A DNA stretch of 50,725 bases, from contig NZ_VIDQ01000057.1 in the NCBI RefSeq assembly GCF_009760915.1, forward strand, positions 1-50,725, read 5' to 3'. Of this stretch, positions 7,142 through 16,114 are shown piece after piece. The position numbers and the translations under genes are program-made. The first letter of the stretch is position 1. Every line of letters begins with the position of its first letter. Source of the DNA: Azohydromonas aeria (GTDB taxonomy: Bacteria; Pseudomonadota; Gammaproteobacteria; Burkholderiales; Burkholderiaceae_C). Below the pieces are notes generated by a model, which saw only the letters and a list, made by a program, of their open reading frames with translations, was not told the DNA's origin and made no database searches.

Positions 7142-9088
7142 TTGAGCCTTCGCTTTCGCATTCGTCTCCTTCCCTTGCTGCTGGCCTGCCAGGCCGGCGC
7201 CCTGCAGGCCGCCGCGCCCGCGGCCGCCTCCCACGACCTGAGCCTGCGCCTGGACCCGGCCGCGCACGCGCTACAGGGCGAGGACCGCATCACGCTGCCG
7301 CCGGGCCTGCGCGGCAGCGTGACGCTGACCCTGGCCGAGGCGCTGCGGGTCGAGCGCGTCACGGCGCGCGGCCGCGCGCTGCCCTTCACGCGCGAGGGCG
7401 AGCGGCTGCGCATCGCGCTGCCGCCGGGCACGCGCGCGCTGGCGCTGCGCTACGGCGGGCGCCTGGCCGGCGACGAGCCGCCGCGCGTGGCGCCCGAAGG
7501 CACGTGGCTGCCGGGCGAGGCGGCCTGGTACCCGCGCCTGGCCGAGTCCGACACCGTCGCGCTGCGGGTACGCACCCCCGCCGGCCAGCAGGCCGCGCTC
7601 ACCGGCGCGCTGCGGCACGAGCAGCGCGAGGCCGATGGCGGCAACCGCGCCGACTGGACCGCCTACCCCGGCGAGCCGCCCACGCTCTTCGCCGGGCCCT
7701 GGACCTGTGAAACCCGCCCCCACCGCGGGCTGCGCCTGCGCGCCTGCTTCCATGCCGAGGTGGCGCGCCTGGCGCCGGACTACCTGGACGACGTGGCGCA
7801 TCACATCGACCGCTACGCCGCGCGCATCGGCCCCTACGCCTACGCCGGCTTCGACGTGCTCACCGGGCCGGACCCGGTGGGGCTGGGCTACCCGGGGCTG
7901 ACCTACGTCTCGCGCGCCATCGTGGCGCTGCCCTTCATGCGCGCGCGCTCGCTGCCGCACGAGGTGCTGCACACCTGGTGGGGCAACGGCGTGCGCGTGC
8001 GCGCGGGCGGCGGCAACTGGGCCGAGGGGCTGACCACCTACCAGAGCGACTACGCCCTGGCCGACGCCGCCGCCCAGGCGCGCATGCGCCGCGACTGGCT
8101 GCTGGACTTCGCCGCGCTGCCGGCGGAAGGCGACACGCCGCTGGCCGCCTTCGTCACCAAGGCGCATGCGCGCGACCAGGTCGTGGGCTATGGAAAGGCG
8201 GCCTTCGTCTTCCACATGCTGCGCCGGCGCATCGGCACGGAAGCCTTCGACGCGGGCTTGCGCCGCTTCTGGGCCGCGCGGCGCGGCACCGAGGCCGGCT
8301 GGGACGATTTGCAGGCCGCCTTCGAGGCGGCTTCGGGCCAGCAGCTGGGCGCCTTCTTCTCCCAATGGGTCACGCGCGCCGGCGCGCCGGCGCTGGGCCT
8401 GCGCGACGTGGCCTGGCGCGAGGACGGCGTGGGCCTCACGCTCACGCAGTCGCCGGACGGCGCGCCCTGGACGCTGCAGGTGCCGGTGGTGGTGGACACC
8501 GAGCGCGGGCCCGAGGCGCACGTGGTGGCGCTCGACGGCGCGCAGGCGCGCGTGGACATCGCCACGCGCTCGCGGCCGCTGGCGCTGCGCGTCGATCCGG
8601 AGGGCGACGTGTTCCGCCGCCTGGCCGCGGGCGAGCGCCCGGCCGTGCTGCGCGGGCTGCTGCTGCAGCCGGCGGCGCAGGCCGTGGTGCCGGACGCCAT
8701 GGCGGCCGAGGGCCGCGACGCGGCGCGCGCGCTGGCCGCGTCGCTGCTGCCCGGGGCCGGCGCGCCGGTGCCGGCATCGGAGTGGGACCGTGCCCGCCCG
8801 GCGCTGCTGCTGGGCCTGGGCCCGCCCGAAGCCGTGGCCGCCGGCTTCGGGCTGGCGCCGCCGGACGGTGCGGCGATGGGTGCCGGATCGGCCCTGGCCT
8901 GGGCCGTGCCCGGCGCCGCCGCGCCCACCGTCGTGGTCGCCGCCGCCGACCCCGGGGCGCTGCAGGCGCTGGCGCGCTCGCTGCGCCACTACGGCGCCGA
9001 GAGCTGGGTGCGCTTCGACGGCGCGCGCCTGGCCGGCAAGGGGCTGTGGCCGGCGGCGGCGGACAATGCGCTGTCGGCCCGGCGCTGA
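7142..9088 (+). CDS. Exported M1-family-like zinc metallopeptidase
   Basis: The 648-aa product uses a TTG start at 7142, preceded by GGGGA. It opens with a basic stretch and a hydrophobic signal sequence (LLPLLLACQAGALQAAA). An N-terminal beta domain is followed by the zinc site HEVLH at 273-277 and a downstream glutamate in NWAEGLTTY at about 295. This is the gluzincin arrangement of M1 aminopeptidases, although the spacing between the second His and the Glu is one residue shorter than in classical members. The C-terminal 200 residues contain a hydrophobic, Ala/Leu-rich module that I cannot name. Substrate is unknown. It lies 26 bp after the NnrU gene and may be co-transcribed. Confidence 0.75.
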   Translation: MSLRFRIRLLPLLLACQAGALQAAAPAAASHDLSLRLDPAAHALQGEDRITLPPGLRGSVTLTLAEALRVERVTARGRALPFTREGERLRIALPPGTRALALRYGGRLAGDEPPRVAPEGTWLPGEAAWYPRLAESDTVALRVRTPAGQQAALTGALRHEQREADGGNRADWTAYPGEPPTLFAGPWTCETRPHRGLRLRACFHAEVARLAPDYLDDVAHHIDRYAARIGPYAYAGFDVLTGPDPVGLGYPGLTYVSRAIVALPFMRARSLPHEVLHTWWGNGVRVRAGGGNWAEGLTTYQSDYALADAAAQARMRRDWLLDFAALPAEGDTPLAAFVTKAHARDQVVGYGKAAFVFHMLRRRIGTEAFDAGLRRFWAARRGTEAGWDDLQAAFEAASGQQLGAFFSQWVTRAGAPALGLRDVAWREDGVGLTLTQSPDGAPWTLQVPVVVDTERGPEAHVVALDGAQARVDIATRSRPLALRVDPEGDVFRRLAAGERPAVLRGLLLQPAAQAVVPDAMAAEGRDAARALAASLLPGAGAPVPASEWDRARPALLLGLGPPEAVAAGFGLAPPDGAAMGAGSALAWAVPGAAAPTVVVAAADPGALQALARSLRHYGAESWVRFDGARLAGKGLWPAAADNALSARR

Positions 9089-9116
9089 ACCAAGCCGAGC
9101 GAAAAAGGAGCAACCC

Positions 9117-9365
9117 ATGACCACCATCCAGATCGACCTGCCCGATGCGACCGTGCAGGCGGCCCGCGAAGCGGGATTGCTGACGCCACAGGCCCTGGGA
9201 CAGTTGCTCCATGACGCGCTCGAACGCCGCCGTGCGGCGGACGCGCTGCTGTCCATTGCCGACCGCGTCGAAGCAGCCGGCATCGAGCCCCTCTCGATGG
9301 ACGACATCCAGGCGGAGATCAAGGCGGCACGTGCCGAGCGACGCCAGCGCGGCCCGGCGCCGTGA
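9117..9365 (+). CDS. Antitoxin-like protein of a PIN-toxin pair
   Basis: This 82-aa protein (IDLPDATVQAAREAGLLTPQ near the start; SMDDIQAEIKAARAERR near the end) looks like the short antitoxins encoded just before PIN-domain toxins. The start ATG at 9117 has AAAGGAG at 9104-9110. It begins 28 bp after the peptidase gene. The stop overlaps the GTG of the next frame by four bases (GTGA), the usual antitoxin-toxin coupling, but that toxin gene is reduced to 22 codons. The antitoxin is intact in length but probably has no partner here. Confidence 0.7.
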   Translation: MTTIQIDLPDATVQAAREAGLLTPQALGQLLHDALERRRAADALLSIADRVEAAGIEPLSMDDIQAEIKAARAERRQRGPAP

Positions 9366-9430
9366 GAGCCGTCATTGACACCAATGTGTTGAACCTCAAT
9401 CCCGCCGAAGCCCTGCGCCGCCTGGGTTGA
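9362..9430 (+). pseudogene. PIN-domain toxin remnant with internal in-frame deletion
   Basis: The GTG at 9362 overlaps the antitoxin stop and opens a 22-codon frame. Its first ten residues, MRAVIDTNVL, are the classic start of a PIN toxin, including the first catalytic Asp. Its last ten, NPAEALRRLG, resemble the C-terminal end of the same toxin family, where a (T/N)PAEFLxxL-like tail precedes the stop. The roughly 110 residues between them, with the other acidic catalytic residues, are missing. The simplest reading is an internal deletion that kept the frame and both ends of the gene. The product could not be a functional nuclease. Confidence 0.7.
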
Positions 9431-9502
9431 AACCCGATCTGTCATGGCCCGATAAGCCGGCACACCGCTTGCCGATACTGGACATCCATCCAGTCAACGG
9501 AG

Positions 9503-9787
9503 ATGACCATGACCGACAAGCACCTTCAATCCGAAGCCGAGCAGAGCAACATGCAGAAGGACCCACAGGACTGGGTCACCGGCGACGAGGCCATGACCGG
9601 GGCACAGAAGTCCTACCTCAAGACGCTGTGCGAGGAGGCCGGCGAGGACTTCGACGAGACGCTGACCAAGGCGCAGGCCTCCGAGCGCATCGACGAGCTG
9701 CAGCAGCGCACCGGGCGCGGCAGCCATGGCGGCGGGCAGGCCGGCAGCCACGGCCAGCAGCAGCACGGCCAGGGCCGCCGGCACTGA
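9503..9787 (+). CDS. DUF3072 domain protein
   Basis: The 94-aa soluble protein carries the DUF3072 core: NMQKDPQDWVTGDEAMTGAQ, then SYLKTLCEEAGEDFDETLTK and ASERIDELQ. A Gly/His/Gln-rich tail (about residues 72-94) follows. The SAP-like helix pair in this domain suggests nucleic-acid or protein binding, but no activity is established. ATG 9503 has GGAG three bases before it, so ATG 9509 (MTDKHL) is an equally good start. Confidence 0.85.
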   Translation: MTMTDKHLQSEAEQSNMQKDPQDWVTGDEAMTGAQKSYLKTLCEEAGEDFDETLTKAQASERIDELQQRTGRGSHGGGQAGSHGQQQHGQGRRH

Positions 9788-9804
9788 GAGGCAGGAGCCC
9801 GCGC

Positions 9805-9825
9805 GCGGCCCGGCCTCCGGGCCGC
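9805..9825 (+). terminator. Stem-loop after DUF3072 gene
   Basis: GCGGCCCGG and CCGGGCCGC form a perfect 9-bp stem around a CCT loop, 17 bp after the DUF3072 stop. There is no T-tract, so termination is uncertain; high-GC bacteria often lack one. Confidence 0.4.
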
Positions 9826-9989
9826 ATGGCGCCGCGCCGGGCGCGCTGCCGGTCCTCTTGCCTGCGGCACCGGCGGCCCCATCTGCAAGGTTCCTTCGCC
9901 TTGCCCGCCGTGCCGCCCGGACCAGACCGCGGCCCGGCTCCCGTCCCTGACCGGCCACGGCCGCGCCGGGCGGCCTTCCCCGCAGTGCC

Positions 9990-10916
9990 ATGCCCGCTTC
10001 CGACACCCTTGCCCGCCGCCTCGCGCTGCTGCTGGTGAAACTCAACCACGGCGAGCGGCTGGCGCCCGCCGCGCTGGCCGCGGAGCTGGGCGTGAGCGCC
10101 GCGACGCTGCGGCGCGACCTGGCGCGGCGGCTGTCGTTCCTGCCGCTGGAGCGCGAGCGCGGCGCCTGGCGGCTCGACGCCGCCTTCGCCGGGCGCCTGA
10201 CCACGCGCGACATCGAGCACCTGGCCGCGCTGGCGGCGGTGCGCGCGCAACTGCCCGGCGACGACCTGGCACGCGAGCTGTTCGAGGCGCGCGTGCAGCG
10301 CAGCGTGCTGGCCGGCCCGGCGCCGGCACCCGATGCGCGCCCGGCGCTGGCGCGCACGCTCGAGGACGCCATCGTCGCGCACCGGCGCATCGGCTTCGAG
10401 CTGCGCAAGGACGAGGGCCGGCTGCAGGCCTATGCCGGCGTCGAGCCCTACCGGCTGCTGCGCCACAAGGGCGCGTGGTACCTGGCCGCACGCGACGCCG
10501 GGCAATTCAAGACCTTCTCGCTGTCGCGCATGCAGGCCCTGCGCGTGACGGACAGCGCCTTCGAGCCCGACCCCGGCACCGAGCGCGCGCTGGCCGACGA
10601 CGACACGCTGTGGCAGGCGCGCGAGCGCGTCGTGCTGCGCATCAGCGCCGAGGCGGCGCCGCATTTCAGGCGAAGAAAACTCATCGCCAGCCAGAAGATC
10701 GAGCAGGCGCTGGAGGACGGGGCGCTGATCGTGTCGATGCAGGCCGCGCACGCCGGCCAGGTGCTGCCCATCGTGCGCTACTGGATGCCGCACCTGCGCA
10801 TCCTCAGCCCCGCGGCCTGGCAGTCGGAGCTGGAAGCCGGGCTCGCGCGCTACCTCGGCGCGGCCCCCGGCGGCGTGGCGGCGGATGCCGGCGGCGACGC
10901 GCCAGACACGGACTGA
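9990..10916 (+). CDS. WYL-domain transcriptional regulator
   Basis: The 308-aa protein has an N-terminal winged helix-turn-helix (AALAAELGVSAATLRRDLAR, residues about 27-46) and a central WYL domain (VEPYRLLRHKGAWYLAARD, residues about 150-168, and FKTFSLSRMQ), followed by the WCX region (IVRYWMPHLRILSP). WYL proteins sense ligands, often nucleic acids, and regulate DNA repair, defence or metabolism genes. No clear target is next to it, and no operator could be assigned. ATG 9990 gives the family-typical N-terminus; the ribosome site is weak. Confidence 0.85.
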   Translation: MPASDTLARRLALLLVKLNHGERLAPAALAAELGVSAATLRRDLARRLSFLPLERERGAWRLDAAFAGRLTTRDIEHLAALAAVRAQLPGDDLARELFEARVQRSVLAGPAPAPDARPALARTLEDAIVAHRRIGFELRKDEGRLQAYAGVEPYRLLRHKGAWYLAARDAGQFKTFSLSRMQALRVTDSAFEPDPGTERALADDDTLWQARERVVLRISAEAAPHFRRRKLIASQKIEQALEDGALIVSMQAAHAGQVLPIVRYWMPHLRILSPAAWQSELEAGLARYLGAAPGGVAADAGGDAPDTD

Positions 10917-11348
10917 AGCCGGTCCGGCGCGCCTGGCTTCAGCCCGCCAGGGCGGACAGCAGCGCCATGCCGTCCTCGCCATGAAACCGCGCCGCCGCGC
11001 CATCCCCCTCCGGCGGGATGGACTGCTCCTGCGCGGGCAGCGCGCCCGGTGCGCCCGCAACCGCGCCGGCGGCACCGGCGGCATCCTTCAGCCGCGCCTG
11101 CGCCGGCCGGCCCGGCCCGCCGACGTCGAGAACGTGCAGGAAAGACGGCAGGGAACGGGCATGGAGCAGCATGGCAAGGATGTCGGGTGAGGAAACGACC
11201 CTGGATCGCGGGACGCGGCTGCCGCGACGGCGGCGAGAACGCGTTCCCTCCAAGGGGGTAACAGGATGTGCATTACAGGGGTGCCGCGCGGGCCTGGCCA
11301 TCACCCGTTGGAGGGGGTGTTGCCGCCGCGCCTTGCTCTAATGGCGGG
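10917..11348. other. Intergenic region with no secure gene
   Basis: These 432 bp lie between the WYL regulator and the histidine kinase. A minus-strand frame from about 11172 to 10939 could encode 77 aa, but it has no ribosome site and no recognisable domain. The downstream half should contain the kinase promoter. Nothing else is supported. Confidence 0.4.
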
Positions 11349-13163
<1,815 letters not shown>

Positions 13164-13440
13164 ATTTCGTGTACTGAATGCCCGAGATTCTTCTCAAATA
13201 ACCGCCAGGAAAGGCGGCGCGCCGAGGCAAACAGCATTCCCAAATTGTTGCTTCACCCGCCGACAAGGCCAGCCGTAAAACTCTGATACCAAATATTCGG
13301 CAGTTTTCACGGCCGCAGGCGATATGCAAACTTATCCGCCCTGCCATCAATGGCCCGTGTCGGGGGTTTAAAAAGAGTTTTGCGTTGCTAGGCTCCACCC
13401 CGCATGACGAATTTGCGTGCTTATTTTCATGGAGGGGTCC

Positions 13441-14556
13441 GTGAAACCCATGATGATTGCCTTTTCGCTGCTGGCAGCCGGTTTCCTGCAGGGCGCCCAG
13501 GCCGCCAATTCCTCGGGCGGCGCTGAAAACGCCACAGGCGCCGCGGACACGGCAGCTGCGGAAGCCACCGGCAGCCGCGGCTACCGCACGCTGCGGCTGG
13601 GCACGGTGCAGGGCGGCAGCAGCTTCGCGCTGGCGCTGAGCCCCAACCACAAGGCCGCGGGCTACGTCACCCTCAACATTGCCGGCGGGTACCGGCCGGC
13701 GCTGTTCATGCCCGGGTTCGCGCCGCGCGTGATCCACACCGACGGCCCCGGCCAGGGCACCGGCGTCAACGGCCTGGGCGAGGTGGTGGGCTGGTTCCAG
13801 CAGGGCACGCTGACGCAGGCCTTCCGCTGGAAGTTCGACCACATCACGACGCTGCCCTCGCTGGGCGGGGGCAGCTCCTACGCCGCGGCCATCAACCATT
13901 TTTCGGAGATCGTGGGCTGGTCCGAGGTCGCGCCCGGCGTGCGCCACGCGGCGTACTGGAGGGGCGGCACGGTGGTGGACCTGGGCGCCTGGGGCGGCGT
14001 GGCGGCGCAGGCCACGGCCATCAACCGCCGCGGCGACATCGTCGGCTGGCGCGAGCTCGACGTGGCCGGCGAGCGCGTGCGCCAGGGCGTGCGCCAGCTC
14101 AAGGGCCAGCGCCCGCAGCTGCTGCGCATTCCCGCGGGCTTCGACAACCTGGTGCCCAGCGCCATCAACGACAACGGCGACATCGCCGGCCACATGTATC
14201 CCGCCGGCCAGGAGCTGTTCGCCTCGGTGGGCTTCCTGCTGTCCGGCAACTTCTACAAGCGGCTCACGGCCGAGCCCGGCTTCCCGACCTTCGGCCTGGC
14301 GCTCAACAACCTCAAGGAAGTGGCCGGCTACAAGTTCGAGGGCACGGCCGACCCGCGCGCGCGGGCGCGGGTCTGGCGCAACAGCGGCAACACCTCCGTG
14401 GCGCTGGACCGGCTGCCCTCGGCCGTGAACACCGGCTGGTGGGCGCTGGGTGACGCGCACGGCATCAACGACAGCGGCGTGATCGTGGGCGTGGGCCAGT
14501 TCAATACCGCCGGCGGGGGCCGCAACATCGAGGCCTACATGCTGGTGCCGCGGTAG
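13441..14556 (+). CDS. Secreted HAF-repeat (beta-propeller-like) protein 2
   Basis: The 371-aa protein uses a GTG start at 13441, five bases after GGAGG (13431-13435); ATG 13450 is the alternative. A signal peptide (likely cleaved after AQA) precedes seven HAF-type repeats such as INHFSEIVGW, INRRGDIVGW, INDNGDIAGH and INDSGVIVGV. It shares with the protein at 1398 the GSVQGGSS/GTVQGGSS opening, the QGT-F-W blade, the GFDN(I/L)VP segment and the same repeat order, so the two are paralogues. No sorting signal is present at the C-terminus (ending EAYMLVPR). No sigma-54-like site was found in the AT-richer upstream region 13164-13440. Confidence 0.8.
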   Translation: MKPMMIAFSLLAAGFLQGAQAANSSGGAENATGAADTAAAEATGSRGYRTLRLGTVQGGSSFALALSPNHKAAGYVTLNIAGGYRPALFMPGFAPRVIHTDGPGQGTGVNGLGEVVGWFQQGTLTQAFRWKFDHITTLPSLGGGSSYAAAINHFSEIVGWSEVAPGVRHAAYWRGGTVVDLGAWGGVAAQATAINRRGDIVGWRELDVAGERVRQGVRQLKGQRPQLLRIPAGFDNLVPSAINDNGDIAGHMYPAGQELFASVGFLLSGNFYKRLTAEPGFPTFGLALNNLKEVAGYKFEGTADPRARARVWRNSGNTSVALDRLPSAVNTGWWALGDAHGINDSGVIVGVGQFNTAGGGRNIEAYMLVPR

Positions 14557-14600
14557 CGACCGGCAGACAGGCTCGGGTGCCCACGCGCAGTGCGGGCCGT

Positions 14601-14629
14601 CCACCCTTCGATAGCTCGGGGCGAACGGA
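14601..14629. repeat. Dispersed-repeat-like intergenic element
   Basis: CCACCCTTCGATAGCTCGG continuing into GGCGAACGG resembles the short CTTCGACA-GCTCAGG-GCGAACGG intergenic element that is widespread in beta- and gammaproteobacterial genomes. It sits in the 101-bp gap between two convergent genes, where such elements are common. The identification is from memory, and only one copy is visible in this window. Confidence 0.4.
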
Positions 14630-14657
14630 ATACTTCACCGGCCATGGCCAGTGGACA

Positions 14658-15731
14658 TCACTCCTGGTTCGGATCGATCCACACCTTGGGCGCCATGGGC
14701 CCGCGGTCGCCCAACACGAATTCGTAGGACACGCGCATGCCCGGGCGCAGGCGCTGGGCGTCGCCCGGCGGCAGCGAGCTGAACGGGAAGAAGACGTTGT
14801 CGCCGCCGGTGTCGGGCGTGATGAAGCCGTAGGTTTCCTTGAGGTTGGCGATGCGGCCATGCTCCAGGGTCTCGGAGTCGGGCGGCGGCGTGGGCGCCCA
14901 GTTGCCGGTGGGCGGCGCGGTGAGCACGGCCGCCGGCAGCGCCGAGCGGTAGTCGGGGCGGAAGTCCGGACGCCCCTCGCTGCGCCCTTCGGGCCGCGCC
15001 TCGATGCGCCCTTCCATGCGCGTCTCGGCCCGGAAGTCCGGCCGGGCCTCGGAGCGTGCCTCGCCGCGCGGCTCCGCCGAGCGCAGCTCGGGCCGGTAGA
15101 ACAGGCTGTTGACGGTGGCGTCGTCCTCGCTGCCGGGGGCGTCGATGATCTCGCCCATGCGCAGCGGATAGGTCACCTCGTTGTAGAGCAGCTGCGAGGT
15201 GCGGGTTTCGCGCAGGTTGCCGGCGTTGTCGGTGAAGGAGAAATCCCAGCCCAGCAGCATCACGCGGGTGCCCAGGGTATTGAGCTTGCGCACCAGCGGC
15301 AGGAAATCGCCGTCGGCGGCAATCAGCGCCAGCACGTCGAAACGCTTGTAGATGGCCATTTCAAAGGCTTCGAGCGCCAGCCAGACGTCGATGCCCTTTT
15401 CCCCGTCCCGGCCCATGAGCAGGTAATGGGTGGTGATGCCCTCGTGCATGAGCACGTCCTCGAAGGAGCGCTCCTGGTAGAGCATGTCGCGCTCCTCGGC
15501 CTCGCGCGCCTTGACGCGGCCACGGAAATAATGGGCATCGACGATTTGCGTGAATTTGACGTCGGTGCCTTCCTCGGCCGCCACGCGCGAGCGGATGTAA
15601 TTGTGCAAACCCTCGATGCTGATGCGGGCATGCCGCGGATGCTGGGCCGAATAGAAATTGCTCACGCGCCGGAAGAAATTGCCGTCGTAGAAGATGCCGA
15701 TGCGCGAGAGTTTCGAGTTGCTGGGTAACAT
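14658..15731 (-). CDS. NYN-domain ribonuclease fused to a cold-shock domain
   Basis: The 357-aa protein starts with a NYN (PIN-like) domain (residues about 8-200). Its acidic residues are visible: Asp16 in IFYDGNFF, Asp115 in EKGIDVWLALE, and Asp140/Asp142 in AADGDFLPLV. Residues about 220-275 are an Arg/Glu/Pro-rich linker of short repeats (RGEARSEARPDF, RIEARPEGRSEGRPDF). The last 70 residues form a cold-shock-like OB fold, with RNP1-like ETYGFITP and RNP2-like NVFFPFSSL. The likely role is RNA cleavage guided by the OB fold. It is monocistronic with an AT-rich leader just upstream of ATG 15731; no strong ribosome site is visible. Confidence 0.8.
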   Translation of the reverse strand: MLPSNSKLSRIGIFYDGNFFRRVSNFYSAQHPRHARISIEGLHNYIRSRVAAEEGTDVKFTQIVDAHYFRGRVKAREAEERDMLYQERSFEDVLMHEGITTHYLLMGRDGEKGIDVWLALEAFEMAIYKRFDVLALIAADGDFLPLVRKLNTLGTRVMLLGWDFSFTDNAGNLRETRTSQLLYNEVTYPLRMGEIIDAPGSEDDATVNSLFYRPELRSAEPRGEARSEARPDFRAETRMEGRIEARPEGRSEGRPDFRPDYRSALPAAVLTAPPTGNWAPTPPPDSETLEHGRIANLKETYGFITPDTGGDNVFFPFSSLPPGDAQRLRPGMRVSYEFVLGDRGPMAPKVWIDPNQE

Positions 15732-16114
15732 GATTCAAATACCAAATTGTTGATTTCTGGTTGCCGGAAAGGTGTCTGCATCCAGGCCTGCGCGCCGCCG
15801 GGCTTGCGGACCCCTGGGCCCGCAGCCTTCCTGGCTCGTGTCGCGCCCCGCTGGCGGCCGCAGGCCGGCCTCGGGTGCCGCGAGCCGGGGATTGTCGCCT
15901 GCAGCGCAGGCACTGCGCCGCCTCTTGCCCGGCAGATCGCATTTTTTGCGCTCGACGCCGGCCCGCCGCAGCGGCGCCGACGCCTGCGCTGCCGCACCGC
16001 GGGTATCGGCACGGGTCCAGGCCGGGAAGGCGCGAAGGCGGGAACGCGCGGTCCGGGCGACGGGGATCGGGGCGCAGCGGCCGCCGCCCGCACTGCGCCG
16101 CCCCCGAGCCGGCC
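15732..16114. other. Intergenic region, promoter side of NYN gene
   Basis: These 383 bp lie between the stop of the giant protein gene and the NYN start. The last 40 bp next to the NYN gene are AT-rich and probably contain its promoter. The rest is GC-rich with overlapping frames on both strands that lack ribosome sites and recognisable domains. I see no gene or RNA in it. Confidence 0.45.

Noticed and set aside
10939..11172. 77-aa minus-strand frame between WYL and histidine kinase genes
   Set aside because: No ribosome site, no domain, and high Gly/Ala content typical of random GC-rich frames.
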